Assembly (NCBI GenBank): GCA_001872455.1
Contig: MNXJ01000038.1
Span: forward strand, 1-64,000
DNA: 64,000 bases
Source: Anaerolineae bacterium CG2_30_57_67
Lineage (GTDB): Bacteria > Chloroflexota > Anaerolineae > Anaerolineales > Villigracilaceae
Direction of reading: 5' to 3'
The position numbers and the translations under genes were made by a program. The notes under the pieces were generated by a model, which did not search any database, was not told the DNA's origin, and worked only from the letters and a program-made list of their open reading frames with translations. How positions within the stretch are numbered: position 1 is the stretch's first letter; each line of letters opens with the position of its first letter. Of this stretch, positions 25,257 to 35,221 are shown in pieces.

Positions 25257-25904
25257 ATGAGCCGAAAACCTTTGGAGTTTATCAGCGGGCTGGCAGTTTT
25301 TGCCGTTTTGACCGTCATTTTTTACACCATGATTCGCCTGCAGCTTGTCCCGCGAAGTGTGCTGGCCTGGTTGGTGCAAAGCCGTAACCCGCCCGTTGCC
25401 ATTATTTTCTTTAGCGCCCTGCTTTCCAGCCTGATTGTGCTCGCCATGCGCATTGGCGTCGCCTTCCCGTGGCTGGATAAAATTATCGTCTCTGAGCGAT
25501 TACGCACTTACCTGACTGGTTTACCGTTATGGGCAATTTTCATCCTGGGCGTAATTTCCGCTATTGGGCTGTATCGTGTCTTCCCGGCCTGCCGCCCGCC
25601 AGAAAGCGTCACCTTCAGCGTAGCCGGACGCCCCAACCCCCTGCTGCCATCCGACACGCTGACAGTGCGCCCAAACGAGGTAATTGTAGTCACAGCCACC
25701 ACCAGTGAAAAGGATGCCCTGCTTTCATGTCAGTGGCAATACGCCGGAAGCGTCTTCCGACGGTTGGGGAACAGTAACGCCTGTGAAATCAACCTGGAAA
25801 TTGCCGAAGAACCCGGCGATGGCTACCTGACCCTGCAAACCTCGCAGGATTTTTGCGCCCAAAGCGCCATTTTCTCTTTGCGCGTCATCACCGAAATTCC
25901 TTGA
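25257..25904 (+). CDS. hypothetical membrane protein with extracytoplasmic domain
   Basis: A 215-residue protein with three predicted membrane helices (residues ~9-29, ~47-66, ~91-109). A C-terminal domain of about 100 residues follows, rich in beta-type sequence, with four cysteines (FPACRPP, LLSCQW, NACEIN, DFCAQS) that could form disulfides outside the membrane. TTAGGAG precedes the ATG. The next gene starts 6 bases after its stop, so it is cotranscribed with the lamin-tail lipoprotein. I do not recognise the family. Confidence 0.7.
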   Translation: MSRKPLEFISGLAVFAVLTVIFYTMIRLQLVPRSVLAWLVQSRNPPVAIIFFSALLSSLIVLAMRIGVAFPWLDKIIVSERLRTYLTGLPLWAIFILGVISAIGLYRVFPACRPPESVTFSVAGRPNPLLPSDTLTVRPNEVIVVTATTSEKDALLSCQWQYAGSVFRRLGNSNACEINLEIAEEPGDGYLTLQTSQDFCAQSAIFSLRVITEIP

Positions 25905-25910
25905 GACCTG

Positions 25911-26936
25911 ATGAAAACCCCGCTCTGTTTTCTTTTCTCGCTTTTGCTGGCACTTCTCGCCGCCTGTGCGCCTATCCAACCAGGCGCAAACCTGTCCATT
26001 TTGCCGAAATCGTGTCAGGCGCAAACCGGCCAGCAGGTTAATTTGACGCTCAACGGCACGCTGCCACCCAACGTCAGCGTACGCTGGGAAGCCAGCGCGG
26101 GTAGCATCGTCTCTACACCACAAGGGCTAAACGCAACCTTCACCGCGCCCGACCAGCCCGGAAGCGCCACCATCTACGTCTACATTTCTTCCGGCACCCC
26201 AGGCAGCGAGATTCCACTTACCATCACCTGCCAGGTGACAGATTCCACCTCCCCGCCCGAAGACAGCACGCCTACGCAACAACCTCCGGTCACCACCATC
26301 CCTGCCAACACCGTCATCATCAGCGAAGTGATGGGCAACATTTGCGGTGGCGACGAATTCAAAAAGTGGAATCAGTATGTAGAGTTGTATAACTACGGCG
26401 ACCAACCGGTGGATGTTGGCGGCTGGTGGCTGGCAGATTCACTCTCGCTTCAACCAGATGAAGTGGTTGCCTGGGCGACTCGCAACCCGGACGAACTACT
26501 TCCCGCCGGGCTTGTCACCGTCTCGACGGTAATACCGCCCGGCGGGGTGGCCCTGATACTCTCGCCCACCTACGCGCATGGTGAAAACCCATACAACATG
26601 CCCTACACCATCCCTGCCGGAACTGTCATCCTGACTGCCGCCGCATCTGACCGGCTGGGAGATAATGCCGAAGGCCTGCAAGTTTACAACAGCGGAAGCG
26701 ATATTGTCGTCCTCTACCGCGGCGGCGAAAAAATTGCTAATGAAATTCTGTCCACCTACGGCTCACCGTTTCTGACAAATTACCCGCAAGACTGGCGCGA
26801 TAACCGCAAAGACCAGCTGCCGCTTGATCTGGACGAATGTTCCTCCGCCGAACGCCTGGACCCGCGCGGCGGCGATATTTTTGGCAACTGGCGCAGTGTC
26901 ACCTACGGCTCGCCCGGCGAAGTGCCATTCCGTTAG
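25911..26936 (+). CDS. lipoprotein with lamin-tail domain
   Basis: A 341-residue surface lipoprotein: signal LCFLFSLLLALLAAC with lipobox Cys19, an Ig-like segment (GQQVNLTLNGTLPPNVSVRWEASAGSIVSTPQGLNATFTAP) and a Pro/Thr linker. A lamin-tail (LTD) domain from about residue 135 follows: NTVIISEVMGNICGGDEFKKWNQYVELYNYGDQPVDVGGWWLAD...GGVALILSP. LTD domains in bacteria are found on secreted nucleases and surface proteins and probably mediate binding. No catalytic domain is visible. It follows the three-helix membrane protein in one transcription unit. Confidence 0.83.
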   Translation: MKTPLCFLFSLLLALLAACAPIQPGANLSILPKSCQAQTGQQVNLTLNGTLPPNVSVRWEASAGSIVSTPQGLNATFTAPDQPGSATIYVYISSGTPGSEIPLTITCQVTDSTSPPEDSTPTQQPPVTTIPANTVIISEVMGNICGGDEFKKWNQYVELYNYGDQPVDVGGWWLADSLSLQPDEVVAWATRNPDELLPAGLVTVSTVIPPGGVALILSPTYAHGENPYNMPYTIPAGTVILTAAASDRLGDNAEGLQVYNSGSDIVVLYRGGEKIANEILSTYGSPFLTNYPQDWRDNRKDQLPLDLDECSSAERLDPRGGDIFGNWRSVTYGSPGEVPFR

Positions 26937-27008
26937 CGCCGGTATCAACAATCCGCAATGAGATGGAAACAGACGCCAAAAAGGGGGCTGTGGTAGAATC
27001 GGGTTACC

Positions 27009-27983
27009 ATGCAGACGCCTACATCCGAACTTCCTCCACCTCTGCCCGGAGTTATTCCGGCGCTGACAGCCGGATTTAACGCCGTCGCGGCACAGGTAGG
27101 GGTTATTTTATTGCCCATCGGTTTTGATATTTTTCTGTGGCTTGGCCCGCGCGTCACCATCACACGGCTGATGGCGCCCGTGCTGAAAGACATGCAAACG
27201 CTTTCCACAGATGCCGGTCAAGCCATCGTTGACCCGCAAATCCTGGCAGATTTCTGGCAAAATTTCAACTTGTTCAACCTGGCGCGCACTTTTCCGCTGG
27301 GAGTTTTCAGCCTGATGAGCAACAACCTTGCCTCCCAATCTCCGTTAGGCATGCGCACAAGCTGGGAGGCGTCGAGCCCGCTGATAGCGATTGGCATTTG
27401 GCTGGCATTGACGCTGTTAGGCTGGTTACTGGGCAGTCTCTACTTCGCTTCCGTGGCGCATGTCGCCGTGCCAGGCAACGCCCCGGTAACCTTCTCGCGT
27501 GCCGCCTTGCACGGCATGTTATTTTCAAGCCTGTGGGCGGCGATGGCATTGATAGTAGGCATCCCGTTTATTTTCTTTCTTGGGGTGCTGACGCTCATCA
27601 ACCCGACAGTTACCTTGCTCGTAATTCTGTTTTTCTTGTTTATCGCCGCCTCGCTCTTCCCGCCAATTTATTTCTCCTCGTATGGCATTTTCAGCGACGG
27701 CCAAAATGTTTTGCGCTCCCTGTGGAGTGGCGTGCGGCTGACGCGCTACGGAATGCCAGCCATCACCCTGTTTACCCTGGTAACGCTGGTAATTTCGCAG
27801 GGGCTGGATTTTCTTTGGCGCATTCCCCCGGCCAACTCGGGGCTGACGCTGGTCGGGATTTTCGGCCACGCCTTCATCAGTACCGGGCTTTTGGCCGCCA
27901 GTTTCATTTACTATCATGAGATGAATGCTTGGATTGAGTCGGCCACGCGCTGGTTCAACAATAAACGCGTGGTCACCAACTAA
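27009..27983 (+). CDS. hypothetical polytopic membrane protein
   Basis: A 324-residue protein with about six hydrophobic segments (for example [82 protein letters not shown]). The Pro-rich N-terminus is cytoplasmic or linker-like. TAGAAT at 26994-26999 lies only 9 bases before the ATG, and no Shine-Dalgarno is present, so the mRNA may be leaderless. The closest idea is a large integral membrane protein of the DUF-type, function unknown. It lies just upstream of gyrB with a 29-base gap and may be cotranscribed with it. Confidence 0.7.
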   Translation: MQTPTSELPPPLPGVIPALTAGFNAVAAQVGVILLPIGFDIFLWLGPRVTITRLMAPVLKDMQTLSTDAGQAIVDPQILADFWQNFNLFNLARTFPLGVFSLMSNNLASQSPLGMRTSWEASSPLIAIGIWLALTLLGWLLGSLYFASVAHVAVPGNAPVTFSRAALHGMLFSSLWAAMALIVGIPFIFFLGVLTLINPTVTLLVILFFLFIAASLFPPIYFSSYGIFSDGQNVLRSLWSGVRLTRYGMPAITLFTLVTLVISQGLDFLWRIPPANSGLTLVGIFGHAFISTGLLAASFIYYHEMNAWIESATRWFNNKRVVTN

Positions 27984-28012
27984 TTCGAAATTATTTTTTC
28001 AAGGAGTTCTCA

Positions 28013-29926
28013 GTGGTTCAACCTGCCAGCTACGATGCAAACAGCATTCAAGTTCTCGAAGGACTTGAAGCCGTCCGCCGCCGCCCCGGAATGTATGTGG
28101 GCGGTACTGACTTAAAAGCGCTTCATCACCTGGTGTATGAAGTAGTGGATAACTCCATTGACGAAGCTCTTGCCGGGGCTTGTGACCAGATCGAAATCAG
28201 CATCAACGCTGATTCGTCCGTTACCGTTGAAGATAACGGGCGTGGTATCCCGGTAGATATTCACCCTGAAAAGAAAATTTCAGCGCTGACGGTAGTCATG
28301 ACCGTTCTGCACGCGGGCGGAAAATTTGGCGGCGGCGGCTACAAAGTCTCCGGCGGGTTGCATGGCGTGGGCGTATCGGCAGTTAACGCGCTTTCGGAGT
28401 GGATGGAAGTGGAGGTGCGCCGCGATGGCAACGTATATTTTCAACGCTTCGAACGCGGCCACCCCATTGGCGTGGTAAAAATTATCGGCGCAGCCAAAGG
28501 CGCTGTCACCGGAACAAAGACCACGTTCAAATACGACCCGACCATTTTCAAAGAAGAGACGGATTTTCGCTTTGACACGTTGATGCAACGCTTCCGTGAG
28601 ATGGCTTTTGTCACCCGGGGCGTGACCATTCACTTTGCAGATGAACGCTCCGGGCGCGAAATGACTTTTCATTTTGAGGGCGGCATCACCTCGTTTGTGC
28701 GCTACCTCAACCGCAATCGGGAGAATCTCCATCCGGTCGTTTTCATGGAAAAGATAGTAGATGGCATCGGCGTCGAGGCGGCGGTGCAATATACTGACGC
28801 TTTCACCGAATCGGTTTACTCGTTTGCCAACACCATCAACACCGTTGACGGCGGCACGCACATGACCGGCCTGCGCTCGGCGCTGACACGCGTGATTAAC
28901 GATTATGCTCGCAAAAGCGGCCTGCTGAAGGATGCTGACCCCAACTTCAGCGGTGATGACACCCGTGAGGGCCTGACCGCTATCGTCAGCATCAAGCACC
29001 CCGACCCGCAATTTGAGTCGCAAACCAAAGTAAAGCTGATGAACCCGGAAGTGCAAACCTACGTCACCCAAGTTGTTGGTGAGGCGTTTACCACCTTTCT
29101 GGAAGAAAACCCCGGCGCGGCCAAAGGCATCATCGCCAAATGTCTCACGTCATCGCGCGCGCGTGATGCCGCCCGCAAGGCGCGTGATTTGGTTATTCGC
29201 AAATCGGCGCTGGAAAGCCTGACTCTGCCCGGCAAACTGGCCGATTGCTCGGAAAAAGACTCGTCCAAGACCGAGCTGTACATCGTCGAGGGAGACTCGG
29301 CAGGCGGTTCGGCCAAACAGGGACGCGACCGTCACTTTCAAGCCATTTTGCCCCTGCGTGGCAAAATTCTCAACACCGAACGCGCCCGGTTGGATAAGAT
29401 TTTGGGCAACAATGAGGTCAAGGCGCTGATTTCGGCGCTGGGAATGGGCATTGGCGACTCGTTTGACATCACCGGCCTGCGCTACGGACGCATCATTATT
29501 ATGACCGATGCCGATGTAGACGGCAGCCACATTCGCACCTTGTTGCTGACGTTTTTCTTCCGCTACATGCCCAGCCTGATTGAAGACGGGCATCTCTACA
29601 TTGCCCAACCGCCGCTCTACCGTATCGAACATAAAAAACAAGCGCGTTACGTTTACGCTGATGCCGATAAAGATGCCTATATCAAAGAATTGGGCAAAGA
29701 TAGTGAAAAGGCCAGCATTCAACGCTATAAAGGCTTGGGCGAAATGAACCCCGAACAATTGTGGGAAACCACCATGGACCCGCAAAACCGCACCCTATTA
29801 CTGGTGGGCGTGGAGGATGTTGCCGAAGCCGACCGCACGTTTGATATGCTGATGGGCGACGCAGTAGACCCTCGCCGAAAATTTATTCAGACACACGCCA
29901 AAAAAGTCCGCAACCTGGATATTTAG
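28013..29926 (+). CDS. gyrB: DNA gyrase subunit B
   Basis: A 637-residue type IIA topoisomerase B subunit: GHKL ATPase ([53 protein letters not shown]), transducer domain, then TOPRIM ([34 protein letters not shown] and [24 protein letters not shown]) and the C-terminal GyrB tail ([21 protein letters not shown]). The start is GTG at 28013 with AAGGAG at 28000-28005. gyrA is not adjacent. ParE cannot be excluded by eye, but [10 protein letters not shown] and the length favour GyrB. The histidine kinase gene starts 16 bases after its stop. Confidence 0.93.
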   Translation: MVQPASYDANSIQVLEGLEAVRRRPGMYVGGTDLKALHHLVYEVVDNSIDEALAGACDQIEISINADSSVTVEDNGRGIPVDIHPEKKISALTVVMTVLHAGGKFGGGGYKVSGGLHGVGVSAVNALSEWMEVEVRRDGNVYFQRFERGHPIGVVKIIGAAKGAVTGTKTTFKYDPTIFKEETDFRFDTLMQRFREMAFVTRGVTIHFADERSGREMTFHFEGGITSFVRYLNRNRENLHPVVFMEKIVDGIGVEAAVQYTDAFTESVYSFANTINTVDGGTHMTGLRSALTRVINDYARKSGLLKDADPNFSGDDTREGLTAIVSIKHPDPQFESQTKVKLMNPEVQTYVTQVVGEAFTTFLEENPGAAKGIIAKCLTSSRARDAARKARDLVIRKSALESLTLPGKLADCSEKDSSKTELYIVEGDSAGGSAKQGRDRHFQAILPLRGKILNTERARLDKILGNNEVKALISALGMGIGDSFDITGLRYGRIIIMTDADVDGSHIRTLLLTFFFRYMPSLIEDGHLYIAQPPLYRIEHKKQARYVYADADKDAYIKELGKDSEKASIQRYKGLGEMNPEQLWETTMDPQNRTLLLVGVEDVAEADRTFDMLMGDAVDPRRKFIQTHAKKVRNLDI

Positions 29927-29942
29927 TACCCCGCGAGGCCTT

Positions 29943-32900
29943 ATGAAAGAGTCGCCATCACTTATCCAACAAATACAATCTACGCTTACCGGGCTGGCCT
30001 TTGTTTACCAAACCCTTGTGGCTGTGGCCTATATTTTTGTGTTGATTGCGGCTTACCAGTTTTACACCACACCGTTCATGGGCGCTTTTTTTGAGCATAC
30101 GATGCTCATCAATGATATTATCCCGCCCCAACGCGACTGGCAGTTGTATCAAAAGGGCGCCGAATTTGGCGACCAACTGATTGCCATCAACGGAGAGCGG
30201 GTACAGAATGCCGCTTTGATGCGCGAAATTCTGCACCGCTATTACCCGGGCGAAAGCGTTACCGTCACCTTACGCGCCCAAAATGGCGCCATCAAAGAAC
30301 TCGTCGTGGAGTTGAAACAATTCTCCTCCAACGACCTGCTTGCCTACTTCATTATTCCGCTGTTCGTCAGTATCGTCTTCATTGGCGTTAGCCTGTGGAT
30401 TTACAGCCTGCGGCGCACAGAAACATCCGGGCGGGCCTTCACGGTACTGGGCGCAGCGGTGGCCGCTGTGACCGCGGGCCTATTCGACCTGTACACGACT
30501 CATTACCTGACGGCGCTGTGGACTTTTTCGGTGCCGATGGTCGGTGCGGCGATGATTCATTTGGCGCTGGTTTTTCCGCAGGAAGCGCGCATCGTTAACC
30601 GTTATCCGCTTTTGCGCTGGGTCGGATACTTGATTGCCGTTGTAATGAGCGTTGCCTCTTTTACCACCCTATACAATTTCAATCAGCCCTATGCTTATCT
30701 CAAAGCCTGGCAAAACACCTATCTTTTCACCGCGCTAGGACTTTTGTTTTTCATCTTTGTCATGCTCTATCGTTTACTGCCGAGCGAATCGCCGGTAGTA
30801 CGCCAACAGGCGCGCACCGTGCTATTTGGGGCGCTCATCGCTTTTGGGCCAATCATCTGGTTTTTGCTCCGCGCGGCATTTACCGTTGTTCTATTTGATA
30901 CCCGCTATTTCTTGCCAGTGATCACCTTTCCAATCGTCACCGGCTATACGGTTTTGCGCTTCCGCCTGATACGCACAGATTATATTCTGGGGCGCAGCGT
31001 GCTATATGCAATTCTAACCATGCTGGCGCTAAGCGGCTACGTTTTACTCTCAATAGGGTTGAGTATGGTTTTTGGTATCACAGTACGACCGGATAACCCG
31101 TTGTTGATTGGCCTGATGGTTTTTCTGGTAGTGCTTTTGCTAAACCCGGTACGGGCGCGGTTACAGGAAGTGATTGACAGCATCTTCTTCCGTGGAGAAC
31201 GAGCCCATCAGGAACGCCTGAAAGCCTTTACCCGCGCGCTGACGTCCGCTGTGGACGCCCCCGACATCTTGCGCATTTTGCGCGAACAAGTGAGTCTAAG
31301 TTTGTTGCCGGGAACCTTACACATCTATACCTACGATGTGGTCGGTGACCAGTACATTGCCGCAAGAGATGAAACTGGAAACGCCACCAGCGATATTCGC
31401 TTCGTGCCCACCAGCCCATTGGCACAGGAACTGCGCAAAGAACGTCTGCCGCTGTTTGTGGATGAATTACATATGCCTACCAATCTCCAATCAGAACGGG
31501 GACGCATGGCATTACTGGGCGCGCAGGTTTTTGCGCCCCTGCCTGGCCGCGACCGGCTGATTGGTTGGCTGGCTATCGGCGAACGTCTTTCGGGTGAATC
31601 CTACGCCAACCACGATATCGCTTTTCTAGAATCGCTGGGTAGTCAATCTGCCGTAGCGCTGGAACGCTCACAGGTGGTTTCCAACCTGGAGCGGCGCGTA
31701 AGTGAAATGAACGCGCTGGCGCGCATTGCCCAGGGCATCAACATCACACTAAACTTTGACGACATTTTGGAACTGATTTACGCCCAGACTACCCAAATTA
31801 TTCCAGGCTCTGATTTTCACTTGACGCTGTATAACAAAACCGGGCAAAACTTCTATTACTCGTTTTACCTTGAAAATGATGAGCGCATTCCTGAGCGCGA
31901 AAACATTCCGCTCCTGCCCAAAAGCACGCTCGACCAGGAAATTATTTACTCGCGGCGCGCTATTTTGACGCAGGATTTTGCCGGGCAGTGCCAGGTGATG
32001 GGCGTAACGCCGCATGTGCGCGGGCTGTACGCTTCCCTCGGCGTCCCCCTCAATACTGGCACTGAGACGCTGGGCGCGTTAAGTATTGCCTCGCGCAACC
32101 CAACCACGGCCTATACCGCCGCGCAAATGGAATTACTCCAATCCATCGCCGATCAGGCTTCTGGCGCCATCGTCAAATCGCGCCTGTTGCAAGAGACTGA
32201 GCGCCGCGCTCAGCAACTGTCCACATTAAACATCATCACCCGGCAATTAACCTCAACACTGGAATTGCAGCCGCTTTTGAAAAACATCTTGGAAAGCGCC
32301 GTCAATATTTTGAACAGTGAAGCCGGTACGCTTTTCCTGGTAGACCAGCAAACCGACGAACTCGTTTTTCAGGTCACGGTTGGTCCGGCAGCGCCCAATC
32401 TGGTAGGGCAACGTTTGCCGCCGGGAACGGGCGTCGTCGGCAAAGCAGTTACCACCCGTCAGCCCGTCATCGTCAACGACGTACAGGCAACGGCCACCTG
32501 GAACGCGGATACTGATAAACAAACTGGCTTCATCACCCGCGCCATTCTGGTTGTCCCAATGGAAGTGAAAGAACGAGTTATCGGTGTAATCGAAATTATC
32601 AACAAAAAAGATGGCCTGCCGTTTGGCGTGGAAGACCAAAATTTGCTATCGGCTTTTGCGGGTCAGGCGGCAGTGGCAATTGAGAACGCCCGCCTGTATA
32701 CAATGACCGATCAGGAATTGACTGCCCGCGTGGAAGAGCTCTCGGTGATGCAGCGCATTGACCGGGAATTGAATGCCAGCCTGGAAGTGGAGCGCACCAT
32801 GCGCATTACGTTGGAATGGGCCATGCGCCAATCACAGGCTGAAGCCGGGTTTATCGGCTTTGTGCAGGCCAAAGGCGTTCACATCATGGCGCATCAGGGC

Positions 32901-33938
32901 TTTTCCAAGGAAATGGAACCTTATCAGGATGATTTTCTTTCGCTGGAACACCCCGCTATCAGCGAGGTGATTACCAGTGGGCAGCCCCGCCGCATTGTCA
33001 TGGACGATGCCAAAGCTATGGGCGCTTTCCTTAACGGATCCAACAGTCAGCTGGTCATCCCTATTCGACGCGAAGCGACCGTTATCGGCTTGTTCCTGCT
33101 CGAAAGCCCGGCGCCAGACCGTTTTCAACAAGATACGCTCGCCTTTCTCAGTCGCCTTTCCGACCATGCCGCCATCGCCATCGCCAACGGGCAGCTGTAC
33201 GCTGAAGTGCAGGCCGCCAACATCGCCAAAAGCGAATTTGTTTCGTTTGTGGCGCATGAATTAAAAAACCCAATGACTTCCATCAAAGGCTATGCCGAAC
33301 TGCTGGCTTCGGGCGCAGTTGGACCTATCAGTGAAATGCAGTCGAATTTTCTCAACACCATTCGCTCGAACACCGAGCGCATGAAAACCATCGTGGAAGA
33401 TTTGAACGATAATTCCAAAATTGAAGCCGGGCGTATGCGCCTCGACTATCGCGCGGTGGATGTGGCCGAACTGGTGGAAGATGCGGTGCGCTCGATTTCC
33501 AAGCAAATTGATGAAAAGAAACAAACGGCGGTGGTTAACATTCCAGCCAGCCTGCCAAAAATTTGGGCTGACCGAACACGCATCAGCCAGGTGCTGGTCA
33601 ACCTGGTGAGCAATGCGTATAAATACACACCTGAGAGCGGCGAATTACTGATCAACGCGGAACGTTCGGACAATATTTGGGATCCACAAGGCTCGCCGCA
33701 AGTAGTGCATATCTGGGTTAAGGATAATGGCATCGGCATCAGCCCCGAAGACCAGAAGAAAATCTTCCAGAAGTTCTTCCGCTCGGAAGATGATCAGGCG
33801 CGCAAATCACCTGGCACCGGATTAGGGTTAAACATCACCCGTAGCCTGGTGGAAATGCAGGGCGGACGTATCTGGTTTGAGAGCGAGTTCCGCCAAGGAA
33901 CAACCTTCCACTTTACCGTGCCAATTTCGGAAAGCTAA
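29943..33938 (+). CDS. large membrane histidine kinase with PDZ-like, multi-helix and tandem GAF domains
   Basis: A 1331-residue sensor kinase. Order: helix near residue 22-41; PDZ-like segment (~50-125, GAEFGDQLIAINGERVQNAALMREILHRYYPGESVTVTL); about eight further helices to ~385; then four GAF-like domains (roughly 415-565, 590-745, 765-915, 940-1085). A DHp helix with H1105 in VAHELKNPMTSIKGYAELL follows, then an HATPase with NLVSNAYKYTP, VKDNGIGISPEDQKKIF and GTGLGLNITRSLVEMQGGRIWF. It would autophosphorylate and pass phosphate to a response regulator; none is adjacent in the same direction. The FIST gene follows 11 bases later. The input ligand is unknown. Confidence 0.93.
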   Translation: MKESPSLIQQIQSTLTGLAFVYQTLVAVAYIFVLIAAYQFYTTPFMGAFFEHTMLINDIIPPQRDWQLYQKGAEFGDQLIAINGERVQNAALMREILHRYYPGESVTVTLRAQNGAIKELVVELKQFSSNDLLAYFIIPLFVSIVFIGVSLWIYSLRRTETSGRAFTVLGAAVAAVTAGLFDLYTTHYLTALWTFSVPMVGAAMIHLALVFPQEARIVNRYPLLRWVGYLIAVVMSVASFTTLYNFNQPYAYLKAWQNTYLFTALGLLFFIFVMLYRLLPSESPVVRQQARTVLFGALIAFGPIIWFLLRAAFTVVLFDTRYFLPVITFPIVTGYTVLRFRLIRTDYILGRSVLYAILTMLALSGYVLLSIGLSMVFGITVRPDNPLLIGLMVFLVVLLLNPVRARLQEVIDSIFFRGERAHQERLKAFTRALTSAVDAPDILRILREQVSLSLLPGTLHIYTYDVVGDQYIAARDETGNATSDIRFVPTSPLAQELRKERLPLFVDELHMPTNLQSERGRMALLGAQVFAPLPGRDRLIGWLAIGERLSGESYANHDIAFLESLGSQSAVALERSQVVSNLERRVSEMNALARIAQGINITLNFDDILELIYAQTTQIIPGSDFHLTLYNKTGQNFYYSFYLENDERIPERENIPLLPKSTLDQEIIYSRRAILTQDFAGQCQVMGVTPHVRGLYASLGVPLNTGTETLGALSIASRNPTTAYTAAQMELLQSIADQASGAIVKSRLLQETERRAQQLSTLNIITRQLTSTLELQPLLKNILESAVNILNSEAGTLFLVDQQTDELVFQVTVGPAAPNLVGQRLPPGTGVVGKAVTTRQPVIVNDVQATATWNADTDKQTGFITRAILVVPMEVKERVIGVIEIINKKDGLPFGVEDQNLLSAFAGQAAVAIENARLYTMTDQELTARVEELSVMQRIDRELNASLEVERTMRITLEWAMRQSQAEAGFIGFVQAKGVHIMAHQGFSKEMEPYQDDFLSLEHPAISEVITSGQPRRIVMDDAKAMGAFLNGSNSQLVIPIRREATVIGLFLLESPAPDRFQQDTLAFLSRLSDHAAIAIANGQLYAEVQAANIAKSEFVSFVAHELKNPMTSIKGYAELLASGAVGPISEMQSNFLNTIRSNTERMKTIVEDLNDNSKIEAGRMRLDYRAVDVAELVEDAVRSISKQIDEKKQTAVVNIPASLPKIWADRTRISQVLVNLVSNAYKYTPESGELLINAERSDNIWDPQGSPQVVHIWVKDNGIGISPEDQKKIFQKFFRSEDDQARKSPGTGLGLNITRSLVEMQGGRIWFESEFRQGTTFHFTVPISES

Positions 33939-33949
33939 ACGAGGCGGAT

Positions 33950-35119
33950 ATGTCTTTGACCGTTGGTATTGGAATAGCCCATGCGCTGGACGCCCGCGAA
34001 GCTGGAATGCAGGCCACACACCAGGCGCTTAACCGCATGGAAAATGTTTCGCCGGGGCTGGCAATCATCATCAGCCCGCACCGCTTCGACGCCCAGATGG
34101 TAGTAGGCGGCGTTGCCAGTTTGCTTTCCAACGTGCCGTTGATTGGTTTCAGCACATCGGCCACACTTACCGGCCAGGGGCAAAAGTCACATGCGGTGGT
34201 GGTGGCGTTACTGGGCGGCGACGATTTTCAGGCGGAAACGCATTGGTTTTCCAGTTACAGTCAGGCCAGTGTAGAAACGGCGGCACGCGTGCGCCAATTG
34301 CTGAGCTACGAACACCGTCCCACCCAAAGCATTTTGACTTTTGCGGATGGCCTGAACGGTAACGCCGAAGAGTTTTGTCAGGAACTGACAGCAGAAATTC
34401 CACTTTTGGGCGCACTGTCTGCGGGCGACCCACAAAACAACTCCAGCTACCAAATTGCTGGAGCGCAAACCGGTTCGGGGGGCATGGCAACCGCCTTTTT
34501 GCGTGGAAATTTCAAGGTTGGCGTAGGCTACCGTCACGGCTGGAATCCGGTCGGCAACCATTTTCGCGTCACACGCTCGCGCGGGTTTTGGTTGCGCACG
34601 TTGGATGGTCACCCAGCCTCCGAAGCCTACGCCAGCCTGTTCGGCCACCCGCCACGCGAATGGGCTTTTCCACCACTTAACTACATGACGCGCATCTACC
34701 CATTGGGGTACGAGCAAGCCGACTCGACCGAACTGGTTGTGCGCTCGCCCCTGCGCGTGGAAGCCGATGGTAGTTTTCGCCTGAATGCGCCCCTGCGCGA
34801 CGGGGCTGATGTCTACCTGATGCTGGCTTCGCCCAGCGCCTGCGAGGCCGCCGCCCGCGAAGCCGCGCAGCAAGCCGTGCTGGCGCTGGAAGGCGCGAAG
34901 CCTATCTTTGGTCTGGTGTTGGTAGATTCAGCCTGGCAGATGATTTTGCAGGCCCGCCCAGGCGCAGAAATCCGCGCCTTGCAAGAAATTCTGGGTACAG
35001 AACTTCCCCTGGCGGGCGGCTACACCCTCGGACAGATTGTTCCACCGCGCCCCGGTCAAAACGAGTCATCACGTTTTCTCAACCAGCACATGCTGGTCAT
35101 CTTATTTGGCGAGCCGTAG
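33950..35119 (+). CDS. FIST-domain sensory protein
   Basis: A 389-residue protein matching FIST N and C domains. The N part has PLIGFSTSATLTGQGQKSHAVVVALLGGDDF and SILTFADGLNGNAEEFCQEL. LLGALSAGDPQNNSSYQIAGAQTGSGGMATAFLRGNFKVGVGYRHGW marks the core, and PLGYEQADSTELVVRSPLRVEADGSFRLNAPLRDGADVYLMLASP the C domain. FIST proteins are thought to bind small ligands such as amino acids and work with kinases or cyclases. GAGGCGG precedes the ATG, and it is the second gene of the kinase operon, so it may be its soluble sensor or regulator. A terminator follows. Confidence 0.88.
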   Translation: MSLTVGIGIAHALDAREAGMQATHQALNRMENVSPGLAIIISPHRFDAQMVVGGVASLLSNVPLIGFSTSATLTGQGQKSHAVVVALLGGDDFQAETHWFSSYSQASVETAARVRQLLSYEHRPTQSILTFADGLNGNAEEFCQELTAEIPLLGALSAGDPQNNSSYQIAGAQTGSGGMATAFLRGNFKVGVGYRHGWNPVGNHFRVTRSRGFWLRTLDGHPASEAYASLFGHPPREWAFPPLNYMTRIYPLGYEQADSTELVVRSPLRVEADGSFRLNAPLRDGADVYLMLASPSACEAAAREAAQQAVLALEGAKPIFGLVLVDSAWQMILQARPGAEIRALQEILGTELPLAGGYTLGQIVPPRPGQNESSRFLNQHMLVILFGEP

Positions 35120-35162
35120 CCAGAATAACCTTGCGCCCAAAAATCAACGCAAAACACACGCC

Positions 35163-35193
35163 GGGCGGGAGAATATCCCGCCCCGTTTTTTTT
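35163..35193 (+). terminator. rho-independent terminator after kinase-FIST operon
   Basis: GGGCGGGA-GAATA-TCCCGCCCC is followed by GTTTTTTTTT. It separates the FIST gene from the ThyX-like gene. Confidence 0.92.
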
Positions 35194-35221
35194 TACAAAT
35201 CTACCAATTTAGGAGTTGCCC

